Below the pieces are notes generated by a model. It saw only the letters and a program-made list of their open reading frames with translations, searched no databases and was not told where the DNA came from. From positions 2,017,536 through 2,081,535 of the forward strand of contig JAGFBZ010000011.1 of assembly GCA_018398805.1 (NCBI GenBank): a stretch of 64,000 nt of DNA, read 5' to 3'. Below are positions 42,810 through 53,474 of this stretch, piece by piece. The translations under genes were made by a program, and so were the position numbers. Position 1 is the stretch's first letter; the number at the start of each line of letters is the position of its first letter. This DNA is from Hirundichthys speculiger (taxonomy: Eukaryota; Chordata; Actinopteri; Beloniformes; Exocoetidae).

Positions 42810-43288
42810 CAGTGATCCCTTGCCACTTCGCGGTTTGAGTAAAGTGGTTTTAGTGCTTCACAGATTTTTTTCAGAAATATATTATAATAAAAAAAAAATC
42901 AAGAAATAATCGCTGAAATTCTGCAAAAATCCACCCCACAGCAGACGAGAGGCCGCAGCTGCCAGTGAAACATCAAACAATGACTCACAGCCTCCTGTAA
43001 GCAACACGAGAAACACAGACGTTCCAGAACTCTAGAATCTGTGCGCTGATTGGCTGAGAAGCATTTACTATGGTTCAGAGACCAGAGGCTGTGAGGGAAA
43101 CAGAAAGACCACAGTTTAGCCTTTGTCTTGCATCACTGCAGTGTCTCGCTACTTTTTTTTGCAGTTTTTAATTATATTTTAAACACATTATCTAGGCTTG
43201 GGGGGGGCTCCGGCTCCAGTTCGCAGATTTTGATTGTCGCGGGTGGGGGCGCCGGTCCCCATTAACCGCGAAAACTAAGGGATCACTG
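42810..43288 (+). mobile_element. pogo-type MITE, copy 1 (cagtgatcccttgccacttc)
   Basis: Left end cagtgatcccttgccacttc and right end gaaaactaagggatcactg are inverted and flanked by TA. Inside: gtttttaattatattttaaa and ggctccggctccagttcgca, shared with the opposite-oriented copy at 51542-52261. Confidence 0.85.
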
Positions 43289-43452
43289 TAATGTGGTACA
43301 TTTGATCAGAGAAAAGAGGCCATGTCTTTTGACTTTGTGTATAGTGTATATAGAAAAACAGCAAACTATCAGCATTGAAGTAGTAGACTCTGCATGACCA
43401 GTTTCTTTTGAATGATCATCTTTTAAAAGTTATTTGGTCAGTGATGGGCACC

Positions 43453-43847
43453 TAGGGCTGCACGATTATGGAAAAAATGATAATCTTGATTATTTGGATC
43501 AAAATCACGATTACGATTATTAATCAAGATTATTCAACAATAAAAAATATTTTTTGTTCAGAATGTTATTTAAAATCACGATATGAAATGTAACCAAGAA
43601 AGTATTGCATAAGGGATGGACAAATTATATAAAAGGCAATAGCATGAAACTAGAGTCCTAGAGATTTTTGGCCATAAACACCAGCCTGTAAACATGTCTT
43701 AGCTTCAAGAACGCCCAAAGGCAGGTCACTACATTGTCCCCTACACTACATTGTACATGGTCACGATTAATCACGATTTTCAAAATTTTAATCGTGGCAA
43801 CCAAAAATCACGATTTCGATTATTTTTCGATTAATTGTGCAGCCCTA
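43453..43847. mobile_element. Short hAT MITE (tagggctgcacgat)
   Basis: Ends tagggctgcacgatta and the inverse of taattgtgcagccctA, with 8-bp flanks TGGGCACC and TAGGCACC (7 of 8 match). Interior is AT-rich with cacgatta repeats. Confidence 0.85.
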
Positions 43848-43884
43848 TAGGCACCTATCGCTATTTAGAGGAACTGTAATAATC

Positions 43885-43990
43885 TTGCCCTGTGATGGCC
43901 TGGGGAACTGTCTGGGGTGTACTCCTGCCTTTTGCCTGATCCTAAATAGGACCAAGCAGGTATAGATAATAGATGAATGTATAGGTGGGT
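43885..43990 (-). repeat. Degraded copy of the teleost repeat, reverse orientation
   Basis: ggggtgtactcctgcctttt and aggtatagataatagatga match the end of the family seen at 33600-33730. Confidence 0.6.
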
Positions 43991-44290
43991 GTATGGATAA
44001 AATAATATATTCAATCTACAAATATTTTGTACTTTTACCTGCAAAGTTTAGTCCTCATAATACTCCTGCTATTAAGTAGAAACTGCTGAAGCAGTAGAAA
44101 CTGCTCTCCTTCTCTACAAATGATTAAGTTCAAGGTTATTAATTAATACTACATATTTGTGACCAGGTGATACTCAATACACAGGAGCCAGGTTAAACTA
44201 GAGCCAGACACTGCTATACCAAGAAATATAGATTTTATTAACAATGCATGGAATTAAAGTTTATGTGTACTTAAAAACCTACATGCAGGC

Positions 44291-44696
44291 AGGGCCGGCT
44301 CTTGGCAAAGGCAATATAGGTGGCCGCCTAGGGCGCCATCTGCTGGAGGGGCGCCGCCACGCCGCCAGTCCCCCTTGGCCTTGAGGGAAAATAATAATAA
44401 AATAATAATTTTCTATGCCCACTGGCGCCCTCAGTGTTTTCTGTCTAGAAAAAATATTAACATTACAAATAAATAAACAGTGACATGTTCCTAAATTATG
44501 TGTGAGCACGTGACGGGTCGTTATTGGGTCCGGCTCATGATGCGCGGCTCAGAGGTCACAGGTCAGGGCAGATCAAGTGGAAGACGATCTCGGACAGGTG
44601 TAATTTGCGAGATGAAAAGGCCGTCCAAGCCCTCGGGTACGCAGAACAGAAAGAGAAGAAAAGGGGAGGAGAAGAAGAAGTCGCAATATAAAGGTA
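44291..44696 (+). mobile_element. 5' part of a hAT element with transposase first exon
   Basis: A hAT-like start cagggccggctcttggcaaa lies at about 44291. A short plus-strand exon near 44612-44694 encodes MKRPSKPSGTQNRKRRKGEE then KKKSQYK followed by gtaaca, a typical lysine-rich first exon of fish hAT transposases. The catalytic part and right end were not found. Confidence 0.5.
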
Positions 44697-44699
44697 ACA

Positions 44700-46290
44700 T
44701 TAATGCCTTCTCTTTTTTTATGCCATTTTGTGTGAAGACTTTTTATTTGAGCTAGCTATGTTGAAGTAACGTTAAACAACGCCAGAGAAGGACTTTGGGC
44801 ATGGGCAATGCTGACTTAACAAGCTAAAAAAAATAATAAAACACACTGATAGCTACTAAGAAGGATTAATAAATTATGAGAGGGATCAAAATAGAGGCCA
44901 AATCATCTGCATGTGCCGCCGGTCAGCTGGTGGGCCGGCTATGATCAGTTCACTCGTGTCTCTGGCTTCCTTTTTAAAAATACAATAAAACACAGCTTTC
45001 TGCTGGCTGTTCTCTGCGTTGTTTAATGTGAAATGCACTGCACCGGCGCCGTTTATGTCTATGATGAGAAGAATTCAATTGTCATTGAATTGCAGTGGGC
45101 TGGGGGGGGGGGGGGGGGGGGGTGTATTGGATGTATTAAACCACACAGTCAAATAAAGAAACAGTAAATGAACCAATGAGAAAAAAAAAAAACATGATGT
45201 GGGGTCAAGGCTGGACCATCAGGGAAGCTGGTGCAAAGTTCTGTATAAGACAGAGAAATTATCACAAAATACGTAGGCAAACACCACTACACCCAACCCA
45301 ACTCAGCTCAAATCAAAACTGTCTGCCACACTCATTTATACTTAATCACAGCAAGCTAAGGTGACTCAAACCATGCAATAGAACGCATTTGCCAAATGAC
45401 TACTCTACCACTCAGTACCTTTTTAATCCAGCCAAACGCTCCACATGAAAAATAAATAAACAAAAAGATGGCTCATTCATTTACTAGTGAAAGGAGCCAT
45501 AAAATCTGTTAAGTCTGGGAATAACAGTGGTTGGCTCCTCAAATAATGTCCTTGTTTGAAAACTTGTGGGCACAAAAAGCACATTAACATACAAAAAGAA
45601 ACATTCTACAAAAACATGTGCAATATATATAAAGGTAAATATACCTTGTTAGACTGGAACACAGTCCCCTCCCCAAGTCAGAGACATGCAGGTGACTGAA
45701 ATCGACATTTATAAAGAACCATGTCAATATTGTTTTAAAAGGGATACAAATCCTATTTTAAAAAAATTTCTGTTCTACTTCAGTATAGCTTTGTTCCTTG
45801 GCTGGTGGGCATAAACAATCACTCCAAGTTTTAGTCCCTCAGCAAACTCAATAATCTACCAAGACACATTTTTAACAATTATTTCACCAATCTTTCGATT
45901 TAATACCATGAGCTCAAAGATCTTTCATGAATCTGTAGTTTCACTATTAAAATCATGCTTTTAGACATTTTTTTTAGAAGAAAACCTAATCAAGCACCCA
46001 ACAAAGGCTGCCCTCAGCTGCTCTCTCAGGTGTGTCTCAGTGCAGGAAGAAAGGCCCAGGTGAGCTTTTCCGCCCCCTTTTATAGGCTCCGCCCCTTGCC
46101 TGGATGCTAGTGGCAGACTGCCTGATATCTTCCCTTCTACATATTCTTCAGGTGCACATTTGACACTTTATGGTATTATGTTTGTTTGTTTTAGTAAACA
46201 TGTAAGCATGCAGGTATTCAAAACCAGGGCTTGCAGTGGGTATATTTCATATTTATTAAATTCAGGACAGTGAAATAAATCCCTCATCCT
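44700..46290. other. No gene recognised; 21-bp poly-G at 45102-45122
   Basis: Unique-looking sequence. GC-box-like ccgcccccttttataggctc at about 46070 is a possible TATA-type promoter on plus, but no exon follows that I can defend. Confidence 0.35.
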
Positions 46291-46294
46291 CCAG

Positions 46295-46606
46295 TCACTG
46301 CTGCATTTCTACACGAGCAGAGCAGGCTGTTAAAAAAAAATAACCTCTCCTTCCTCCATCTGCCTTCCACCTGACAGATGCTGACTTCCAGACCTCTCTT
46401 CTGGACCTCAAGGGTGCCGGGCCTGCATTGCCCCTCTGTATTGTTTTGGGGTGAGCCTGACTGAACTCTGTCTTCATCATTTTCTGCTTTATCATCACAT
46501 GCCGGTTTTCTTTGGGAGATCCCACCAGAAGCATCAGACCCCCGAGGATCATGAGTCCTGCTACCACAACAAAGCCTTGATCAAATAAGACAATCAGCCC
46601 TCATTT
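46295..46606 (-). CDS. Possible last exon of an unidentified single-pass membrane protein
   Basis: An open minus-strand frame runs from about 46606 to the stop at 46295. It begins with a clear hydrophobic span (GLIVLFDQGFVVVAGLMILG then GLMLLVG) followed by a basic, polar tail (SPKENRHVMIKQKMMKTEF ...). An AATAAA hexamer lies 40 bp past the stop (46252-46257). A methionine occurs inside the hydrophobic part, but no good upstream exon or start was found. Product unknown; it may be a relic or chance. Confidence 0.25.
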
Positions 46607-46619
46607 TGCTTTTCAATGC

Positions 46620-47850
46620 ATTTCATTTTGTGAAAATGCTTTAAATGCAATATTTCAGCTTTTATGAAACTACAAAATGTAAGGCTTCATTAATTCCAAT
46701 AGAAGGCTCATGTAATCACAATATTGTAGTAACTAAACTATGGAAATCAGTTTTACAGTCTTATTTACACATGAACTGCAAAAGCTGACCAACTCATTTT
46801 TATTCACCATGATAATCCAATGTTGGCTATAATAACTACAACTTGTGATGAAGATGAATTCCTTTCTTTTCTTTGTACAGTTGTATATCATATATCTGTA
46901 GGAAGAGCTTCACTGAGAGAATCCTTCAAAGCTGTCCCTCGTGGTGTGAGGCTCCTTCACTGATGTTGGAATAAGGCTTGTTTTAATCGAGCTCAACCAA
47001 TCTGGAACCTTCCCAGGTCCTTTATTTATATCATTAAATAAAGTACCTATCTCACTTTTTCCTTTTTTCTTTTTGTTGACGTTTTCATATTTGCACCTGA
47101 GGAAGTAAAGTGAGGCAGCTTAATGAGATTGTATTTAATGGAAAACAAGCTTTCATTGTGGCCATCCAGTTGTTTTGAACCTCTGATGATTCAGAGCTGA
47201 GGAATATCGTCTCCTGCTGGTTGGTTTCTGTCACTGTCAAGTTCTCTTTGGTCACCTTTAGGATGTTCCTGATAATGTTTCATTAAATGCCCATATAGAA
47301 CAGATGGCAATTTTCTAGACTTAGTAATGCATAAAAAAGTTATTAAATGTTCACTTTTTTCATGAGAAAAGAAGAAACAGAAAATGAATAAATTAAAAAC
47401 TCTGGACATGTTTATTCACCCACTCAGGTCACATACGTGTGTTTATCTTTGTATTTTCGATTAGTTTTGTGAAACTAATCCTGTGGATTTTTGTTGTTCA
47501 GGTGCAGCACTTCAGTGACGACTTTCTTCGATTTTGCTTCCAAAGCAGAACCTCCGAAACGCGTTTATTCATTCGTCTTTTGTCATAAGATAAGCATATC
47601 CTTATATTTTCACACAGCAAGAATTGATTTTCCAGAGAATGACAACATCCATCTAAACACAAGACAATGAAGTTGAGAAGTAAAGTTGCAGCTTTACTGC
47701 AGCCATCTGAACCATCTGACAGTAATCAAAAGGCCATGTGGAGCTGCAGACTGAACTGAGGGTCCACCCTGGTGGACCTGGTCTCATCTCTGTCAACTTG
47801 TGCCATCACCTGTCTTTCATTTCTGCTCTTGGCCCAATTCTAAATGTGAA
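46620..47850. other. No gene recognised
   Basis: A minus-strand open frame at 47409-47191 (SVLYGHLMKHYQEHPKGDQR and on) has no supporting splice site or motif. Otherwise AT-rich spacer. Confidence 0.3.
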
Positions 47851-48247
47851 AAAAAGAGGTGGGCGGATCGATCCAAATATCGATAATATCGATACCAACG
47901 CTAGTATTGATACCGAACAATACTCATGTAAAAAGATTGATACTCAAGCTTTTTTCCCTCCCACAAGCACTGACTGAGTGTGGATTTATTGAAGTGTGTC
48001 AGCATGCTGTCGCTGTGTCCTCCTCCTCCTCCCCTCTCATCTCGTCTTTTGACGTTGCATGTCACATGGCTCAGCAGCGCCAGCCAAACAAGCATGCAGG
48101 TAGACTGAGCCTGCGCCCCCCTCCACTCAGCGCTCTCTCTCTCTCTCTCTCTCTCCCCCCTCGTCGACACACACACACACACACACCTCACGGAGAGAAA
48201 AAAGAAAAAGAAAATGGAGCGCGGTTTGGGTGTATTTTAATCCAGAA

Positions 48248-48941
48248 CAGTGGCGGCGGCAGAACATTTTAATTGCAATTGCATAGGGGTTGCTAAACAA
48301 TTGTATTGAGTTGCTGGACAATTTACTGCAATACCAATTAAATAGCATAAATATGGATATGTATGTCATTACCGGCCTACTCATTCTAATCAGCGCTATC
48401 TGAAACTAGCGCGGATGCCATGAAACAGATTTAAAAAAACCAATTTGAAGTTCGTTATTATAATTTAACCATATAGTCATGCTGCTTTTCACAGCAGTGA
48501 GAAATGCACATTAACAGCCTAGACTACAAATCATTTGACAATAACCTGTTCATCACATTTTAACCAGTTAATATTCACATAAGTACACATCAGCAGAGAT
48601 CTGGCAGACTTACGCTTCAACAGATAGCGCTCCATTTTGATGTCACTTTTCTAACGGCCCGGTTTAATTTTCCCAAGCTGACTTCGCGTGACCCCTGCAG
48701 GCCAGCTCTCGCGAGACGAGTCTCTCTCTCATCGTTTTTAATTGTCTTCCTTTTATTTTAATTTAAAACAAAAACACATGAAATTAATTTAAAATTAAAT
48801 TGTCACCATTTTTATTTTATTTAACACAATTAAGATTTTTCCATTTTTAATAGTCTCCATTCTTGGGGTTGCTTTGAGGTTGCTAGGCCATATTTTGGGG
48901 TTGCTATAGCAACTGCAAGCTACCCCCTAGCGCCGCCCCTG
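48248..48941. mobile_element. Second hAT (cagtggcggcg ends) nested in the first
   Basis: Ends cagtggcggcggc and the inverse of gcgccgcccctg are flanked by a perfect 8-bp repeat ATCCAGAA (48240-48247, 48942-48949). The 694 bp hold no recognised ORF; 48840-48915 has ggggttgct repeats near the right end. Confidence 0.9.
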
Positions 48942-49152
48942 ATCCAGAAAACGAAACAACTGCAAGTAGTTTGTAAAAAGGATGTAAAATACAGTGGAAA
49001 CACTACAAATTTATTTAAGCACATGAAAAACCATGTGCAAGAAGACAAAGAACTGGCGAAAGAGGAGGAGGAGAGACACCCCCCATTCCCTGGCCCTGAC
49101 AGACTCTCGATCCTGAGACACACCTTTCAGTCCAACAGAGAGTATCCAGGTA
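48942..49152 (+). pseudogene. BED-type zinc-finger relic of a hAT transposase
   Basis: Reads KDVKYSGNTTNLFKHMKNHV then QEDKELAKEEEERHP, matching the second half of a BED finger (Asn-Leu then H-x4-H), the DNA-binding start of many hAT transposases. The first Cys pair is disrupted by a frameshift near 48970, and the exon ends at a gtagat-type donor after REYPG. Confidence 0.6.
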
Positions 49153-49235
49153 GATAAGAGTGGTCATCTTCAGCATCAATTCATATTAATTTTCAAAGTA
49201 GATGTTACTTAAGTCATATGTTACTGGAGCCAACT

Positions 49236-49271
<36 letters not shown>

Positions 49272-49769
49272 AATGAAGACCTTGAAATAACCCAGTACAT
49301 GTCATGTATCCCATTAAAAGGTGTTATCTAAGATAAAATAACATAAGATCATCCTTTATTTATCCCACAATGGAGAAATTTATAGAGTTAAAGCAATGGG
49401 AAAGGGCACACAGTGCAAACAAAATTACACAAGTATTGAAAGTTATTATATAATAGTTGGACTAGAAAAAACATTAAGAACAGAATAATTCAACTCCAAG
49501 GAACATTTACACAAAAATGTTGATTGTGATAATAAAGTATTTTGCTGTCACCTATAAAGTTTACTGAAAATGTATCCTAGGTTTTAGCAAAATAATCCAA
49601 AGACAAAAATCACAAAAACACCAAAAGGTCAATAGTTTCATGACAGATCAAGCTTAAGACCAAAAAGTATCGGTATCGTATCGGTATCGGTATCAGCAAC
49701 ACTGTCCTTGTGTCCTTGTATTTACTTGGTAATGGATCGATACCCAAATTCCCAGTATCAACCACCTCT

Positions 49770-50704
49770 ACTACGTATTACTCCCACATGAAGCTTAACT
49801 TATACCGCCACCTGCTGACAAAACCACGCCGCTCAGTTTACTCAACCTAAACCTCGAGTTGGTAATAAGCCCGACTAATGCTTTCTGTGAAACAGCAATT
49901 CAAAACTTCCCTGCAGGAGAGCAATAGTGAAATATGTACACAATAATGAATGATGTATAACGGTGATGTCATCAATTCCAGGGATGAAAGAACAGGGCAT
50001 CAGAGGATTTTAGGCTTTTCAGGAGCTGTGAGAATTGGAGTACTCTCCTTGGTGTAAACTATGGGTTTTGGCCGCATGTGAACTGCCCACTTTAGTTTGC
50101 TTTTATGGTTCACCCAAGTGAGACCCAGATAAGGCACCCATTTTGGGCACATCCCTATTCACTCACGCACCTCACCATAACCATGGCAAGTAAGTCTCGT
50201 GAGGCCGACATGGAAGCCGTGAACAACCACAAATGGACCCCCATTTTTTCAGTATATTTACATCTTAGATTGGCCATAAATATAAATGTTGGCTGCATAG
50301 TCACCCAGCTTTAGCAGCTTGGAGCTTTTCAGCTTGAATTTAATTAGAATTAATTTGGATTGAATTTTAGAGAGGTTTTGAGGCGACTATCAACTGAAGG
50401 CAAACAAAGTAGTTGCCTGTGTAGCATGTGACCCCCTCATCAACAGCATCATATTTTCACTGTGGCAGTGTTGACACATAGACCATGATGTAAAAACATG
50501 TTTTAATGTTTGGCATTAGCATTTTGGGATAGTATTGGTATTCATTAGACAAGAGAAAAAATACTGAAGTATTTTCTTTTCTTCCTCATCTTTATTTTTC
50601 TCAAGGAAGTACTATTGCTTTAAAAGAAGACATATATGCACAAAGACTGTCCATATTAATGTCAGTGAATAACTTTATTATGCTGATTTGTTCAATTACA
50701 TAGC
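49770..50704. other. No gene recognised
   Basis: Mostly unique AT-rich spacer with no coding signal. Confidence 0.3.
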
Positions 50705-51487
50705 ACTACAGCTTCTTGCTGCTGCTCCGGGACTTATCTCTGCTACGCTGGACGCTGGATGCTGGATGCTCCAGTTTGTGCCCGGTTTGTAGTGATCTGC
50801 GGTCAGATGTCTACATACTGTCTGCAGGGGGCGGATTGGTCCTCTTGTGGCTGGTGGAGACCTGCCGCTGTGGACATGGACGGTGTCGCTGGAGGCCTGT
50901 TCGGGAAAGCTAAGCTAAGTAGTCCTGAATTGCTACCCGCGGCAACCACCGCCACTGGATCCGGGCTGCAGCGTCACGGAGCCGGGACGAGAGTCCCCGA
51001 CGTAGCAGCGGCGGCATGCTGCCCCCGTCCAGCAGTCTACACGCTGGATGGGTCAGCTGATCTGGCAGGGGCCGTCTGGTGACCTGGTGGGGCCCAGCAC
51101 CGCCGGGGGAGACGACAACGGCCTGGTCCAGTCCGCATGATGAACGGGGCTCTGGGACGGTCGGCTCCGTCGCTCGCCGGACTGAATGGAGCTTGGTCTT
51201 CCCAGGGGAGACGGTCTGGTTCATCGGTGTTTCCTCCTCTGACCTGGAGATATCTCACTTGTCAATGTTTTGGAGATATACTGGTTCTAACGGCTGTTAA
51301 CTGTTTTAACGGCTGTTAACGGTGGTTAACTGGAGTTAGCACTCGGACCACGGGACCTGGCATGAAAAGGAGCGCTGGACACTAGCAGCTCCTCTAGTAC
51401 ACCAGATTTTTCCTGGTGTACTGAAACTTGAATTTCCCCCTTTGGGGATTAATAAAGTATTTTTGACTTTGAATTTGAATTTGAATC
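50705..51487 (+). mobile_element. GC-rich retroposon 3' region with TTTGAA tail
   Basis: The segment is strikingly GC-rich for this window and ends tgaatttccccctttgggga, ttaataaagta and (TTTGAA)n, a LINE-type terminus like that at 6238-6265. No RT is present; it is probably the 3' UTR of a LINE or a SINE using its tail. Confidence 0.6.
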
Positions 51488-51541
51488 ATCACCCCTGTGA
51501 GTTAAAAAATATATGTATAATTTGCTGCATATATGTTACTA

Positions 51542-52261
51542 CAGTGGGCCCTTATTTTTCGCGATTAATGGGGACCGGCGCCCCCCCCGTGTAAATTAAA
51601 ATCCGCAAAATGGAGCCGGAGTCCCTCGAGCCTCAATAATGTGTTTAAAATATATTTAAAAACCCAAAAAAAGTAGCGAGGCACTGCAGCGAAACAAGAC
51701 AAAGGCTCAACTGTGGTCTTTCTGTTACCTTCACAGCCTCTGGTCTCTGAACCGTAGTAAAGAAACTGCTGGTATTGTGCTATTTTTGGCTCGTTATTAG
51801 CGGCTAACACACTAACAACTACAAAACAAAAAGTCTGGTTTTATCTGCATGGAACGAGCACTTTATTCTGGCACTGCAGGAACTTGTAACATCACACAGG
51901 TTGTATTGTTCGGCTCCTGTCGGTTAACAGAGAATGTAAATCTATACACGCTGGGCTGCTGTTGATGCTCACTCCACTTTTCATCTAACCCCGTTTTCTT
52001 CTGCAGTCCCACGACACACACACTCCATTACCCATAAGGCCACACCATTACCCATAAGGCCACATCATTACCCATAAGGCTACCTTCTTAAAGGGGCCAG
52101 GTTGGCTCACAGCATTTCTTCACTGTGAGAGAACACACAACATCCTCTGTGATGTTTCCGTGATTTTTAAAATGTTTTTAAAATTATATTATATATTTCT
52201 GAAAAATCCGTGAATAACTAAGACCGCAGAACTTAAACCATGAAATGGCAAGGGATCACTG
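51542..52261 (-). mobile_element. pogo-type MITE, copy 2, opposite orientation
   Basis: Ends cagtgggcccttatttttcg and ggcaagggatcactg, TA-flanked. Shares atggggaccggcgcc and the aaatatatttaaaaa block with copy 1 in reverse. It holds 240 bp more than copy 1, including an attacccataaggccaca triplication (52026-52080). Confidence 0.85.
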
Positions 52262-52496
52262 TATATCTAAACCAACATGGATGGTTAATATTTGCACCAA
52301 CATGTTTAGTCAAACATTGTCAACACAGTCAAATACACGATTTCAAACTTTTCAAAAACATTACCTCGTCTTTGTTCAGTTTATACCGTTTAAAATGAAA
52401 GGTATGAACTCATCATTACCATTCTATCAATTGGCAAAACGGTCTTAATAATTTTTTTAAATAGAAAGCATCAAGGTATTAATAAATTGTGCTTTG

Positions 52497-52650
52497 CAGG
52501 AGTGGTCCCCAACCACCGGGCTGCAGACCGGTACCGAACCGTGGATCAATTGGTACAGGGCCGTGCAAGAAAAAATTTGCTATTTAAGTTTTATTTATTA
52601 TATGAGTCTATTTATTTTGAAAAAATGTTTTATTTTGAAAAATGACCGGA
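52497..52650 (+). repeat. Possible hAT fragment (agtggtccccaaccaccggg)
   Basis: agtggtccccaaccaccggg and ggaccgg/accgaaccgtgg resemble a common hAT left end. The right end was not found. Confidence 0.4.
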
Positions 52651-52884
52651 TTCTTTTGGTTACATCTCAATCACTTGAGCGCCAAAATTTAACACATGGT
52701 TTGAAATATTTGATCACTGTTTTTTGTTTGACCAGCTCAGATTAGATGTCTTGGAGACGAGATAATAGACTGAGATAGTTTGAACTCTCAAAGAGGAAAC
52801 AAAGTAAATACACTGCTAGGAGCTGGAGATGGAGCTGGCAGGTAGGAGAAAAGGGGAGGAACAAATAAGAGATTTCAGGATGTA

Positions 52885-52975
52885 GAGAAAGCAAAGCAAA
52901 GCAAGTTTATTTGTATAGCACATTTCATGTACAAGACAATTCAAGGTGCTTTACATAAAAGATTTGAAGCATTAC
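52885..52975 (-). repeat. Fragment of a common fish retroposon 3' end
   Basis: aagtttatttgtatagcaca and aattcaaggtgctttacata, the reverse complement of a frequently seen LINE/SINE 3' region. Confidence 0.5.
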
Positions 52976-53296
52976 ATAAAACAGGAAGAAATAAAAAGAA
53001 GATAAAATAATAAAAACATAAAAATAAAGAAAAAAAAATTAAATGAATCATAATGTAATATAAAATCATATATGTAATCATACGGTGATATAAAATACTT
53101 AAATAAATCAAAATTATTAAAAGAAGCAAGAAAGAGCATCTACATTTGATTGATGTGGCATAAAGGCTAAAAGAATACATATTACAAAAAAGGCAAAGAA
53201 AACACCAAATAATTTTAATTAAGATGGATAAATTAATTCCCTTCTTAGTTAATTACATTTAAATATTTGTAAATTAAAAACAAACAAATATTATAT

Positions 53297-53302
53297 TTTA
53301 TT
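53297..53302 (-). terminator. Candidate poly(A) signal of gene D
   Basis: AATAAA on the minus strand, about 175 bp past the stop at 53475-53477. Confidence 0.4.
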
Positions 53303-53474
53303 AATTGTACATAATGCATTTCAAGATTGCCTCATATTCTTTATACCCTTTTTCACATTTTTGAATTTTACGATCTCCTTGTGTAGACTAATTATGACAG
53401 GGAAAAAATAAACCATTCATAGTCTTGAAAGTTCTTCACTGATTAATATATGTCCCTTTTACATTTTTGATCAT

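Larger units (their letters stand above)
47855..49769 (+). mobile_element. hAT element with BED-finger relic, interrupted by a second hAT
   Basis: Ends agaggtgggcggatcgatcc and the complement of ggatcgata...accacctct are inverted, and tatcgatacc / ggtatcggtatc subterminal motifs lie at both ends. The coding start (about 48213, MERGLGVF) is split by an inserted hAT and continues at 48950-49152. An 8-bp duplication is not evident. A LINE tail fragment (about 49335-49400) and a poly-A run (49237-49268) are also inside. Confidence 0.65.

Noticed and set aside
47901..48191. 96-codon minus-strand frame rich in Val/Cys and Arg/Glu
   Set aside because: Caused by CT and CA simple repeats near 48130-48185 within a hAT element.
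50759..51224. Overlapping GC-rich open frames at 50.7-51.3 kb as a gene
   Set aside because: Several frames on both strands are open only because of high GC content, and the segment ends in a LINE-type tail, so it was called a retroposon 3' region.
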